Positions 5,881 through 14,114 of a stretch of 15,733 nucleotides of DNA are shown here, in pieces. Every line of letters starts with the position of its first letter. Within the stretch, counting starts at the first letter, position 1. The stretch lies in assembly GCA_031400955.1 (NCBI GenBank), contig JANNQW010000337.1, positions 1 through 15,733 on the forward strand. The letters run 5' to 3'. Made by a program: the position numbers and the translations under genes. A model generated the notes under the pieces. It did not search any database, had not been told where the DNA came from, and was given only the letters and a program-made list of their open reading frames with translations. The stretch comes from VFKE01 sp031400955. GTDB taxonomy: Bacteria; Verrucomicrobiota; Verrucomicrobiia; Verrucomicrobiales; Verrucomicrobiaceae.

Positions 5881-7848
5881 TCAGGTCGATACAAAATTCT
5901 TGAAGAGCTTGGCGCTGGCGGTGCTGGCTCGGTATGCAAGGCCTACGACACCCAGCTCAATAGATATGTAGCGCTAAAGCGACTGCTCACCAAGGAGGAG
6001 GAGCAAAAATTGGACACGCAGTCGTCGGACTTGAAGCATGAAGCGGCTTCACTCGCCACGCTACAGCATCCGAATATCGTCACCATTTACGATCTGGCCA
6101 GCGATGAGAATGGCCTGTTCATCGTGATGGAACTTCTGGAGGGTGATACCCTCTCTGAATGGATTCTGGGCAGCAAGGTTAGCGTCGTGGACTTTTACGA
6201 ACTGGCCACCCAGACGCTCGAAGGCGTGCTTTCCGCGCACGGCCAGAGCATCCTGCACCGTGACTTAAAACCGGAGAACATGAAAGTGAAGCGGCTGCCC
6301 GGGGGGCGCCTGCAGATCAAGATCGTGGACTTCGGCCTCGCGCGACTTTCGTATGGCGCGAAAAAGCAGACTGAAGACCATCGCGGTCACATCCTTGGTT
6401 CCATTTTCTACATGGCGCCGGAACAATTTTTACGGAAGCCGCTGGATGGCCGCACGGATTTGTATTCACTCGGCTGCGTCTATTATCAGGCGCTGACCGG
6501 ACGGCGTCCTTTCCAGGCGGCAACCGTTGCCGAGGTCATGGACTTGCATCTGAAGCACGAGGTCACACTCCTGCATGATTTGCGCCCCGATCTTCCTTCA
6601 CAACTCTGCGACTGGGTGATGTGGCTCATGAATAGCGAGCCCGGCGACCGGCCCGCGAATGCTCAACAGGCGCTCGACTCGCTGCGCTCGCTGGCTGCGG
6701 AAGGGGTGATCAGCGAACCCGCCGTAGCCAGTGCTGCTCCGGCCACTCCAATTTCCAGCAGTGTGGCGCGCCCCGCGACGGGAACCATATCTACGCGCAT
6801 CACGAGTTCGCTTCAGCCAAAGCGCCCGACTGGATTGACACCCGTGGTGCAGCCAGTGAATAATCCATCTCAAGCAGCAACGCTGCCGCGAGCGAAGAAC
6901 AGCTTGGCCTGGCTCTACATCGTTATCGGCATTTTCGCGCTCATAGGCGGCGGGATTTTTCTGTATAGCAAAATGTATGGCGGTGCGGCAGGTGCGCTCG
7001 GCCCAATGCCATCTGAGGCCATGGTGGAGGGCTCCATCATTCGCTGGGTTTCTGGTGAAAAAATGGAGGCTTGGTCTGAACCGGGTGCGAGTGTTTCTCC
7101 TGCGAAGCCCGGCAATCTAATTTTGAACTGGCACGATCTTTCGGCTGCTGCCGGTGATGCAGTTCTCAGTGCATGCGACCGTCGGAAAGAAAATTGCCCG
7201 ATGCAAATCGTCGAGCAGCCTGACGAGGTTAAGAAAAAAATCAGCTTTTTGCGTTTTGAATCCGGCAAATGCATGTCCCATATAGCCGGGCCGGGTGAAG
7301 TGAAGGACTATCCCTTCGGCAACAGCGTGAAAGATAAAGGACTGACTATTTTTACGGTCGTGCGACCAAGGATAACCGGCAAAGAAGTGACGGTCATGAG
7401 ACTTCACGACAAGGGCAACAAGGCATGGATTCAATTGCAGGCGTTTCCTAACAATGAGTTCCGCGCCAAGGCCAGCGTCCAGCAACCCAACGGAAAGCCA
7501 CTTGCCTATGAGTGCAAGGTTGCTGGCCGGGGCACAAATATTTTTAGCCTCGTTAGCCTTCGATTGGATCCCGAAGCAAAAAAAATCACCCTTACGGTGC
7601 GAAGTGGTGCCGACGGCGAAAAAAAATCGGGTGAATGCGCCATGCCTCCTAACTGGTCCGTGCTCAGCGAAATCAATTTTTCCGAGGCAGTTACTAACCC
7701 GGCGCGTCCACCCGTGCCGGGATCCCTTTTCACCGGGGATATCCGCGAGTTCATCCTCTGGCCATTCATCATGACTCCGGATCAACATGCGGATCAGGCT
7801 CTGAAGCACGCGGAACACTATTTCAAGCGTCCGGGCACTAAATGGTAA
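5878..7848 (+). CDS. Membrane-anchored Ser/Thr protein kinase with C-terminal ConA/LamG-like domain
   Basis: A 656-residue transmembrane kinase. The cytoplasmic kinase domain (about 1-272) has glycine loop GAGGAG (12-17), K34 in VALK, E55, HRDLKPEN (127-134, catalytic D129), DFG (151-153) and APE (180-182); all catalytic residues are intact. A Ser/Thr/Pro-rich linker (about 280-340) leads to one membrane helix (about 343-364). The outer part (about 380-656) contains 'LTIFTVVRPRI', 'FSLVSLRLDPEAKKITLTV' and 'FTGDIREFILWPFIMTPDQHA', a pattern I recognise from concanavalin/LamG-like jelly-roll domains. It probably senses a ligand such as a glycan outside the membrane (inference). The ATG lies inside an inverted repeat and has no visible Shine-Dalgarno; it is chosen because the kinase fold begins at once (GRYKILEELG). 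The stop overlaps the start of the next gene. The substrate is unknown. Confidence 0.92.
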   Translation: MSGRYKILEELGAGGAGSVCKAYDTQLNRYVALKRLLTKEEEQKLDTQSSDLKHEAASLATLQHPNIVTIYDLASDENGLFIVMELLEGDTLSEWILGSKVSVVDFYELATQTLEGVLSAHGQSILHRDLKPENMKVKRLPGGRLQIKIVDFGLARLSYGAKKQTEDHRGHILGSIFYMAPEQFLRKPLDGRTDLYSLGCVYYQALTGRRPFQAATVAEVMDLHLKHEVTLLHDLRPDLPSQLCDWVMWLMNSEPGDRPANAQQALDSLRSLAAEGVISEPAVASAAPATPISSSVARPATGTISTRITSSLQPKRPTGLTPVVQPVNNPSQAATLPRAKNSLAWLYIVIGIFALIGGGIFLYSKMYGGAAGALGPMPSEAMVEGSIIRWVSGEKMEAWSEPGASVSPAKPGNLILNWHDLSAAAGDAVLSACDRRKENCPMQIVEQPDEVKKKISFLRFESGKCMSHIAGPGEVKDYPFGNSVKDKGLTIFTVVRPRITGKEVTVMRLHDKGNKAWIQLQAFPNNEFRAKASVQQPNGKPLAYECKVAGRGTNIFSLVSLRLDPEAKKITLTVRSGADGEKKSGECAMPPNWSVLSEINFSEAVTNPARPPVPGSLFTGDIREFILWPFIMTPDQHADQALKHAEHYFKRPGTKW

Positions 7849-8567
7849 ATACCCATGTGAAGCTCATCGACGCAGCCCGATCCTTGTCGGATGCACTCCG
7901 GGACTTGAGCTTCACCGATCCGGTCAAGCACGTTTATGATCCGCTCGAATACGCTCGCGCTGCGCACGAGGCTTACCTCTCGCGCTTCGGTGGTGGATTG
8001 AAGAAAGTTATCTTTCTTGGTATGAACCCCGGCCCTTTTGGCATGGCGCAGACCGGTGTGCCCTTTGGTGAAATAGCAGCCGTGCGCGACTGGATGGGCA
8101 TCCGCGAGGCCGTTGGCAAACCAACTCGCGAGCATCCGAAACGGCCCATTCTAGGTTTTGATTGCGAGAAAAGCGAAGTCAGCGGCCGAAGACTTTGGGG
8201 CTTGTTCGCCCAGCGTTACGGTGCCGCTGACAAATTTTTCAAGGATCACTTTGTGGCGAATTTCTGCCCGCTGGTATTCATGTCTGAGACCGGGGCCAAC
8301 CTCACTCCGGACAAGATTGTCGCGCGGGAAATGGAACCCGTGTTCGCCGCCTGCGACGAACATCTGCGCCGCGTCGTGGAGATTCTCCAGCCCGAATGGC
8401 TTATTGGAGTCGGCGGTTTTGCCGAGGGTCGCGCGAAACTTTTGCAGGCCCATTTTCCGAAACTTAAAATCGCCCGCATCCTGCATCCCAGTCCCGCCAG
8501 TCCTGCGGCTAACAAGGACTGGGCCGGCAATGTCACGCGGGCATTGGAGGAGTTTGGCGTCTGGTAG
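7842..8567 (+). CDS. SMUG1-type uracil-DNA glycosylase
   Basis: Removes uracil (and in relatives oxidised pyrimidines) from DNA, starting base-excision repair. The 241-residue protein has the SMUG1 motif 1 GMNPGPFGMAQTG (60-72; N62 is the predicted water-positioning Asn), the uracil-recognition segment 'VANFCPLVFM' (138-147; N140), and motif 2 HPSPASPAAN (215-224; H215). The Arg that follows HPSP in human SMUG1 is Ala here (A219), perhaps normal for bacterial members. It contains no C-x2-C Fe-S pattern, arguing against family 4/5 enzymes. The ATG overlaps the stop of the kinase gene by 7 bp (ATGGTAA), implying translational coupling within one transcript. A functional link between a sensor kinase and a repair enzyme is not obvious; the coupling may simply reflect gene packing. 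Confidence 0.95.
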   Translation: MVNTHVKLIDAARSLSDALRDLSFTDPVKHVYDPLEYARAAHEAYLSRFGGGLKKVIFLGMNPGPFGMAQTGVPFGEIAAVRDWMGIREAVGKPTREHPKRPILGFDCEKSEVSGRRLWGLFAQRYGAADKFFKDHFVANFCPLVFMSETGANLTPDKIVAREMEPVFAACDEHLRRVVEILQPEWLIGVGGFAEGRAKLLQAHFPKLKIARILHPSPASPAANKDWAGNVTRALEEFGVW

Positions 8568-8630
8568 GGCAGTGGAATAGCGTTCGTGCACTTGCGTCGT
8601 GACTGGCAAATCATGATCGTCCGTGCCAAG

Positions 8631-10337
8631 ATGTCCGAGATGAATTCACCAGCGATTGCTTCGGCGGCCTCTCCGGCACGTCAATTCCCTTGGGTTTCCT
8701 GCCTGCAAATGCTGACGGTGCTCGGAGGGCTTTTCGGGCTTTACTGCCTGGTGCGGATTCCGGTGGAGTCCATGGTTATGCCAGACTTCCGCTCATGGTC
8801 GTTCCTCTGGTCCGCTTTGCTGCGCAGCCTGGGCGATGGGCGATTCTGGCTGGGCGTGGTGCTGGGCGGCATTTTCGCCTGGCAAAACCGCGAATGGCGC
8901 TCGTGGCGCGGCTTCTTTCCCGGGGGAAGATTGCATTACGTGGTGTGGGCGATCCTCATCATTCTCGTCTGGACGACAGCCTTGTATCCCTACAATTACT
9001 TCCATGGTCGGGCGCACTTGGCCGACCGCCTCATGATCTTGGTGCTGGGAGTGGCGGCCCTGAGAAGACCCCTTGTGCTTCCGGCGCTGATGTTTGCTGT
9101 GCTGTGCAGCTATATGCAGTGGCGCGGCACTGGCCTCCCGGATTCGGAATCGACGAACCGCAAGATGATCCTGGACATGGCCTATATGCTTGCGGCGACC
9201 GGACTAGCCCGATCCTGGCTTGCCCGCCTGATGCCAGACAAGCTGCCGATGTTGACGGTGGTGTTCATCGGAGCCAATATCATTCACTACTGGCTTCCCG
9301 GGCTCGCGAAGCTGAAGATCGGCGACAACTGGGCGGACTGGACCCTCCAAGACGATCTTTTCAACCTCATGATCTCCACCTTCCTTCACGGGTGGAATCT
9401 TTTGTGGGATGAGGCGGGCGTGATCCGACTGCATGGCGCTCTTCAACCCTTCGCGCTGCCACTGAAGCTCGGTGTCGTCTTCATCGAGGTGGCGCTCCTC
9501 ACGGCCTTTTGGAACCGCCGCTGGTTCGTGATTCTGGCGGTGGGGCGCGCGCTGCTCCACGTGGGCATTCTTGTCTTATACGGTGACAATTTTTGGAACT
9601 GGACGCTGACCCAGCTGGCCATCGTGGCGGCCTTCTGGCACAAGGAGCCGGAGGATGAATCCGCCCCGGCGCGCCCGGGTGGCCCCGGCCTGTTCTCGAC
9701 GCCGGTGATGCTGTGCTCAATGGGTTACATGCTCATCACGGCGCATTCGCACAAGGCGAGCAAGCTGGCTTGGTTCGATTCCCAGATCACGGAGCGTTAC
9801 GCGCTCCATGCGGTGATGGAGGACGGACGCAGGCTCTGCATCACACCCACCTTTTTCGCGCCCTATGACTTCCCGATGATCCAGGCACAGTTTCATTTCC
9901 TCCAGCTCAAGGACGGCGGCGCTCAGGGGGAGAAAATCCTCACCCGGACGTTTGGAGCCATCCATGACTGGGAGGCGGCCCACAAGATGCGTGGAGTCAG
10001 GACCGTCGAGGAGGCGCGGCCCTTGATCGAGAAGTTCGGCACCCTGGGCAGGAAACCCGCCAAGGAGGTGAAGCTGATCCCGCAGTTTGACGAATTTCTG
10101 CGCGCTTGGATGAAGAATTATCAGGAGCAGAAAGGAACGCTGGCGGATGTGCTGCACTTTTTATCTCCGCCGTTGCACGCCTATGTCTATTCCACCCATC
10201 CGCCGGAGAAGACCTACCGGGGCGAACCTGGAGTGAAAACAATTGAGGTCGAGTTCGAGCGCATTCTTTTCGATGGAAAAGCTTTTCATGACATCGACCG
10301 GCGCGTGATTCGGGTGATACCGATGCAGAGAAAGTGA
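8631..10337 (+). CDS. Polytopic membrane protein of unknown function (possibly HTTM-like)
   Basis: About 568 residues. The N-terminal two thirds hold roughly eight to ten hydrophobic segments, including 'LTVLGGLFGLYCLV', 'FWLGVVLGGIFAW', 'YVVWAILIILVWTTALY', 'LMILVLGVAAL', 'VLPALMFAVLCSYM', 'LTVVFIGANIIHYWL', 'LGVVFIEVALLTAFW' and 'FVILAVGRALLHVGILVLY'. His, Trp and charged residues within some of these ('IIHYWLPGLAKLK', 'FNLMISTFLHGW') recall HTTM/gamma-carboxylase-like proteins, but I cannot assign the family firmly. After one more hydrophobic stretch (STPVMLCSMGYMLI) comes a soluble tail of about 190 residues, rich in charged residues, with no motif I recognise. The start is uncertain: GTG 8586, ATG 8613, 8631 and 8640 are in frame; 8631 is preceded by a weak purine stretch. 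It is convergent with the glycosyltransferase, 8 bp between stop codons, and 63 bp after the glycosylase gene. Confidence 0.8.
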   Translation: MSEMNSPAIASAASPARQFPWVSCLQMLTVLGGLFGLYCLVRIPVESMVMPDFRSWSFLWSALLRSLGDGRFWLGVVLGGIFAWQNREWRSWRGFFPGGRLHYVVWAILIILVWTTALYPYNYFHGRAHLADRLMILVLGVAALRRPLVLPALMFAVLCSYMQWRGTGLPDSESTNRKMILDMAYMLAATGLARSWLARLMPDKLPMLTVVFIGANIIHYWLPGLAKLKIGDNWADWTLQDDLFNLMISTFLHGWNLLWDEAGVIRLHGALQPFALPLKLGVVFIEVALLTAFWNRRWFVILAVGRALLHVGILVLYGDNFWNWTLTQLAIVAAFWHKEPEDESAPARPGGPGLFSTPVMLCSMGYMLITAHSHKASKLAWFDSQITERYALHAVMEDGRRLCITPTFFAPYDFPMIQAQFHFLQLKDGGAQGEKILTRTFGAIHDWEAAHKMRGVRTVEEARPLIEKFGTLGRKPAKEVKLIPQFDEFLRAWMKNYQEQKGTLADVLHFLSPPLHAYVYSTHPPEKTYRGEPGVKTIEVEFERILFDGKAFHDIDRRVIRVIPMQRK

Positions 10338-10345
10338 CTCCGGAT

Positions 10346-11503
10346 TCAGAAGCGGCTCCGGGCGAAGTCAGCCAGGGCCCGGGCCCGTTCCTGCCAGGTG
10401 ATTTGAGCAGCGCGGGCGCGGGTGCGGCTCACCGCTTCCGCGTAGGCAGTGGGATCATCCAGAAGACGCAGAGCTGAGCCCACAAAATCTTTTTGATCTC
10501 CTTCGCAGACGTAAACCCCGGAATCTTCCAACACCTCGCGCACCGAAGGAATGTCGGTGCCGAGCGCCGGGATGCCGTGCGAAAGATAATCCAGCGCCTT
10601 CACCGGGCAGGTCAGGTAACGATTATAATAGGTGTCCGAAAGCATCACGACCCCAAGACTGGCGCGTTCCGACAAAGCGCACCGGAGAGCCGCAGGCGGT
10701 TGAAAGGGCACGGCCTCGATCCATTGGCTCAGTCCCAGAGATGCAGCAGCCTCACGAATGCGCTCCGCGTCTTTTTCATAACCACCCCAGAATTCCGTGC
10801 GCACGCCATGTTTTGCCAAGGCGATGGCGGCCTTTTGCAGAAACGAAACTCCCTTCGGTCCGTGCATGTGACCCACATAAAAGATCGTGCGCGATTTTCG
10901 CCGCTGTTCCTCGTTGGTCGCTGGCAGCAGATCAGTGCCGAGCGGCCGCGCGATGGTGGCTTGATGCGGAAAAATCTTCCGGTAACGTTTTTCCATTTCT
11001 CGGGTGATGCAGACGAGTCCCGAAATGCGCGGCAGCAGCAGTCGCTCCAGCCATTTTTCGCGCAAGTCCCTGGCCCTCGGTTTGCGCTCGCGCCATGACA
11101 GATCTGCGTAGAGATCGTGCAGTTCGTAGAAGCCTCTTACATTTGCGCCACGACTCATCCAGGCCAGCCGTGGGAGAAAACCGGCGTCGCGGGTGAAGAC
11201 CGCCACTTCATCCTTGGCCGCCAGATCCCGGATAAGACGAACCCCGGCCTTCCGAACGGAAGCGCTTTCGCTTTCAAGCAGGCCACCGCGACGCGGCACG
11301 CGATGGACGGTGAAGTTCGGCAGAGGCTCCAGAGCATAAAAACTGCGCAAGTCCTCATCGGTGCTGTCGCTCGCGCTGCCTTCGCCGAGAAAAAGATGCG
11401 ACGTCAATCCGATGCTGGCGAACGAATGCGCATTGCGCACGCCCATGTTCACGATCGGCCCTGGATGCTTCCAGTTGCGTTTGTTGATCCAGACGATGGT
11501 CAT
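10346..11503 (-). CDS. Glycosyltransferase, GT4-like (GT-B fold)
   Basis: Cytoplasmic or membrane-associated enzyme that should transfer a sugar from an activated donor to a glycan or lipid acceptor; donor and acceptor are unknown. The 385-residue product begins 'MTIVWINKRNWKHPG', a first beta strand typical of GT-B enzymes, and has 'PGPIVNMGVRNAHSF' near the N-terminus. The C-terminal donor-binding half has 'TIFYVGHMHGPKGV' and 'CPVKALDYLSHGIPALGTDIPSVREVL' spread over 299-325, the classical GT4 region. The start at 11503 is 7 bp after the stop of the upstream gene (stop 11511-11513). The alternative ATG at 11524 would overlap that gene by 14 bp. Longer upstream sequence up to 11713 is out-of-frame reading of the neighbour and was rejected. 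It is the last gene of a probable three-gene unit with glycyl-tRNA synthetase and a small membrane protein. Confidence 0.87.
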   Translation of the reverse strand: MTIVWINKRNWKHPGPIVNMGVRNAHSFASIGLTSHLFLGEGSASDSTDEDLRSFYALEPLPNFTVHRVPRRGGLLESESASVRKAGVRLIRDLAAKDEVAVFTRDAGFLPRLAWMSRGANVRGFYELHDLYADLSWRERKPRARDLREKWLERLLLPRISGLVCITREMEKRYRKIFPHQATIARPLGTDLLPATNEEQRRKSRTIFYVGHMHGPKGVSFLQKAAIALAKHGVRTEFWGGYEKDAERIREAAASLGLSQWIEAVPFQPPAALRCALSERASLGVVMLSDTYYNRYLTCPVKALDYLSHGIPALGTDIPSVREVLEDSGVYVCEGDQKDFVGSALRLLDDPTAYAEAVSRTRARAAQITWQERARALADFARSRF

Positions 11504-11510
11504 GAGCAGT

Positions 11511-12137
11511 TCAACGGGAGCCATTCGCCGCCGAGTCGTGATCTCGCACCGCGAAAACCCACGAGGCATAGAGCAACACGATGCCGATGACGCTAAGCCC
11601 GATCTTGTTCCAAAGAAGGAGCTGATATTCACGCGCGGCGCCACCAAAGCTGAAGCTCGGACTCGACCACCACAACAGTTCAAGAAATCCAGGGATCGCC
11701 ACCGACATGCCAACCCAGCGCCAGCCGCGTTTCATGAAGCAGCCTCCAAGCGGAATCATGATCATCCCGGCACCGCAGAATAACCAGAGGTCGCGAATTT
11801 CCCGGCGGCGCGTCTCACGCAAGGATATCTCACCCCTGAGCCTATCACTTTGCTCGTATAGCTTGGGGTGCGCATCCCGGATCGGTTTGAGTTCATCGTA
11901 GCTTTTCCCTTTCCCTTCCTCTAACGCGAATATTTTTGGGGCAACCTCCCGATACTCCTGCAATAGCACCTCAGTAGAACGTTCTTCCTGAACTTTCTTT
12001 CTCTCGCTGTAATCACTGGCGAACTGATCCAGAACCGAAAGTTCACCTCCGAAGACAAGTAGATGGGTGTGCCGAACGGTCTGGGTCAGAAAAATCGCTG
12101 CAGCCAGCAAAAAGAAGGTGATTTGAAGGGGTTTCAT
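11511..12137 (-). CDS. Small membrane protein with a central coiled-coil-like region
   Basis: 208 residues; I do not recognise the family. A hydrophobic N-terminal segment (5-20, 'LQITFFLLAAAIFLTQ') is either a signal anchor or a first membrane helix. A highly charged, Glu/Arg/Lys-rich stretch (about 40-115) is likely helical or coiled coil. Three further hydrophobic segments follow: 118-134, 141-158 ('VGMSVAIPGFLELLWW') and 178-197 ('KIGLSVIGIVLLYASWVF'). The charged region therefore probably lies on one side of the membrane as a loop between helix 1 and 2. It is 20 bp after glycyl-tRNA synthetase and its stop is 7 bp before the glycosyltransferase, so these are probably translated from one mRNA. 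A role with the glycosyltransferase in surface glycan work is possible but only by location. Confidence 0.78.
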   Translation of the reverse strand: MKPLQITFFLLAAAIFLTQTVRHTHLLVFGGELSVLDQFASDYSERKKVQEERSTEVLLQEYREVAPKIFALEEGKGKSYDELKPIRDAHPKLYEQSDRLRGEISLRETRRREIRDLWLFCGAGMIMIPLGGCFMKRGWRWVGMSVAIPGFLELLWWSSPSFSFGGAAREYQLLLWNKIGLSVIGIVLLYASWVFAVRDHDSAANGSR

Positions 12138-12157
12138 AAGGGGTATTCAAGACAGTG

Positions 12158-13939
12158 TCAGCCGATCTTCTCCAGCAGATACGCCAGCAAATCTTTGATC
12201 GCGATGCGCTCCTGCTTCTGGGAATCGCGTTCGCGCACGGTCACGGTGTCGAGCAGTTCGGGTCCTTTCTCGCCGAGCGTGTCGAAGTCGATGGTGATGC
12301 CGAAGGGTGTGCCGGCTTCGTCCTGTCTCGCGTAGCGGCGGCCAATGGCGGCGGTTTCGTCCCAGAAGCAGTTCATGTGCTTCTTCAGCAAGTTGTAAAC
12401 TTCGCGCGCCTTGGCGACGATCTCGGGCTTGTTTTTCACGAGCGGGAAGACGCCGACCTTGATCGGCGCGATGCGCGGATGGATGCGCATGACGGTGAAG
12501 ACTTCCCCTTTGCCCTTGTCGTCAACTTTTTCGAATTGATCGAACGCATGCGACAGCACCGCGAGCGCAAGGCGGTCGAGACCAGCGGACGGCTCGATGA
12601 CATGTGGCACATAATTGCCTTTGAAAAGACGGTCAAACCAGGCGCGCACGTCAACTTCGGTCATTGGAGCACCCTTGGTCTTGGCGTTTTCCACAGCGAG
12701 ACGCTTCTGGATCATCGTTTCTTTTTGTTCGTCGCTCAGCTTGGCAACGGCGGCTTTGAGTTCGTCGTCGAAGAACTCCTGTGGCTTGCCACTGTGCTTC
12801 TGGTGCTGCCCGAGGTCGAAGTCGCCGCGCGCGGCGATGCCTTCGAGTTCGTCGGTGCCGAACGGGAACTTGAACAAAATGTCCACGCAGGCGCGGGCAT
12901 AGTGGGCAAGGTCGTCTTTGGGTTGCTCGAAATACTCCAGAACATCCGGGCCGAGGCCGATGCTGGCATAGAATTTCGTGCGCTGATCGACCCAGTAGCG
13001 GTGCCAGAGTTCCCAGCCCCAGTTGGGTTGCGGTGTGCTGAGATCGGCATCATTGCTCCAGGGCGCGACGCTGCCGTGAATGATCTCGATCGCTTCGTCG
13101 GGCTTGATAAAAAATTCGAGTTCCATTTGTTCGAACTCGCGCGAGCGAAAGGTAAAATTCTTCGGCGTGACTTCGTTGCGGAAGGCCTTGCCGATCTGGC
13201 AGATGCCAAACGGAACTTTCACGCGTGAGGAATCCAGCACATTTTTGAACTGCGCGAAAATGGCCTGCGCGGTTTCGGGACGGAGATAGGCGACGTCGGC
13301 CTCAGTCGCCGTGGGGCCGACATAAGTCTTGAGCATGAGGTTGAACGGGCGGGCTTCGTTTAAGAGGCCGCCGGTTTCGGGATGGAAATCCACCGAGCCC
13401 TCAATGACATCGATTTTTTCCTCACCAAGCAACGTAATCTCCTCGACTTTGCCCGATGCGGCACCCGCGCCTTGTGCGATCAACTGTCGCACGCGCTTGC
13501 GAAAACTCTCGATGTGCTCGCCTTGTTTCATTAGCACGGTGAACGAGCGGTCGAGTCTCCATTCCTTCGGCGCATGGGCTCCGCTGAACTTCATCACTGT
13601 GCCCGCTTGCGGCTCGACGTGGTCGGCCCGCACGCGCTTGTTGGTCAGCGAGCACTCGCGCATCATGTCCGCGAAGGTGTCCACGTGGCCGCTGGCCTTC
13701 CAGATCGCAGGGTGCATGATGATGGTGGCATCGAGTCCAACCACATCCTCACGCTCGCGGGTCATGGCATTCCACCAAGCCTCGCGCAGGTTGCGCTTTA
13801 GCTCGGCGCCGAGGGGGCCGTAGTCCCAGAAGCCGCCGATGCCGCCGTAGATTTCGCTCGATTGATAAATGAAACCGCGGCGCTTGCTGAGGCTCACGAG
13901 CTTTTCCATGATGGCGGTGTCTTTTTTGTCGGCGGACAT
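12158..13939 (-). CDS. glyQS: Glycyl-tRNA synthetase, single-chain (alpha2) type
   Basis: Charges tRNA-Gly with glycine in the cytoplasm; class II synthetase, homodimeric type (not the alpha2-beta2 type). 593 residues. The N-terminal 'LVSLSKRRGFIYQSSEIYGG' (15-33) and 'GFWDYGPLG' are diagnostic. 'YLRPETAQ' (218-225), motif 2 'KAFRNEVTPKNFTFRSREFE' (251-270) and motif 3-like 'VIEPSAGLDRLALAVL' (447-462) form the active site. The anticodon-binding domain is at about 490-593 (APIKVGVFPLV ... TPFGITIDFDTL). The start ATG at 13939 gives 10 residues before MEKLV; the ATG at 13909 is an alternative. Reading further upstream to 14308 runs through a repeat and the antisense of the transpeptidase gene and is not real. 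No clear Shine-Dalgarno. A small membrane-protein gene follows 20 bp downstream. Confidence 0.96.
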   Translation of the reverse strand: MSADKKDTAIMEKLVSLSKRRGFIYQSSEIYGGIGGFWDYGPLGAELKRNLREAWWNAMTREREDVVGLDATIIMHPAIWKASGHVDTFADMMRECSLTNKRVRADHVEPQAGTVMKFSGAHAPKEWRLDRSFTVLMKQGEHIESFRKRVRQLIAQGAGAASGKVEEITLLGEEKIDVIEGSVDFHPETGGLLNEARPFNLMLKTYVGPTATEADVAYLRPETAQAIFAQFKNVLDSSRVKVPFGICQIGKAFRNEVTPKNFTFRSREFEQMELEFFIKPDEAIEIIHGSVAPWSNDADLSTPQPNWGWELWHRYWVDQRTKFYASIGLGPDVLEYFEQPKDDLAHYARACVDILFKFPFGTDELEGIAARGDFDLGQHQKHSGKPQEFFDDELKAAVAKLSDEQKETMIQKRLAVENAKTKGAPMTEVDVRAWFDRLFKGNYVPHVIEPSAGLDRLALAVLSHAFDQFEKVDDKGKGEVFTVMRIHPRIAPIKVGVFPLVKNKPEIVAKAREVYNLLKKHMNCFWDETAAIGRRYARQDEAGTPFGITIDFDTLGEKGPELLDTVTVRERDSQKQERIAIKDLLAYLLEKIG

Positions 13940-13998
13940 GAGTCGATAGATGGGATTTCGGGGCCGGGAAGAACGCATCATTGCGCCGATGCGCAAGT

Positions 13999-14113
13999 GT
14001 GGCGTAGCCCAGGCTTGCAGCCTTTGTGTGTAGTCCGGGCGTCCCGCACGGCTTTCCAAAATGGGCGACCGGCAGAATGCCGGCGCTACACACAGGTCGC
14101 AGACCTGTGCCAC
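13999..14113. repeat. Palindromic repeat family A, copy 2, diverged
   Basis: About 115 bp between the transpeptidase stop (1 bp away) and the glyQS start. Like copy 1 it starts GTGGC and ends TGTGCCAC, carries TGTGTGTAG and CTACACACAGG inner borders, and has internal hairpins: AGGCT-TGC-AGCCT on the left, CCGGCA-GAA-TGCCGG-like in the middle (about 14080-14094) and ACAGGTC-GCA-GACCTGT on the right. The two outer arms no longer match each other across their length: the left keeps the copy 1 core and the right carries a different hairpin sequence. The whole therefore looks like a mosaic of two variants, or one that mutated while the hairpins were kept. Confidence 0.85.
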
Positions 14114-14114
14114 A

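Noticed and set aside
7117..7818. Minus-strand open frame of 233 residues
   Set aside because: Antisense to the C-terminal domain of the transmembrane kinase; no recognisable protein features.
8690..9412. Second plus-strand frame of 240 residues overlapping the membrane protein gene
   Set aside because: The other frame gives regular membrane helices and continues for 568 residues; this one gives an Arg/Pro/Gly-rich sequence typical of an out-of-frame reading.
10338..10361. Terminator between the convergent membrane protein and glycosyltransferase genes
   Set aside because: Only a weak 5-bp CCGGA/TCCGG pairing is seen, reaching into the glycosyltransferase gene, with no T-run.
11504..11713. 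N-terminal extension of the glycosyltransferase
   Set aside because: It overlaps the membrane protein gene in another frame and does not resemble GT-B N-termini; the fold begins at MTIVWINK.
12155..13228. Long plus-strand open frame (357 residues)
   Set aside because: It lies antisense to the well-supported glycyl-tRNA synthetase gene and its translation resembles no family; it is a shadow of codon bias.
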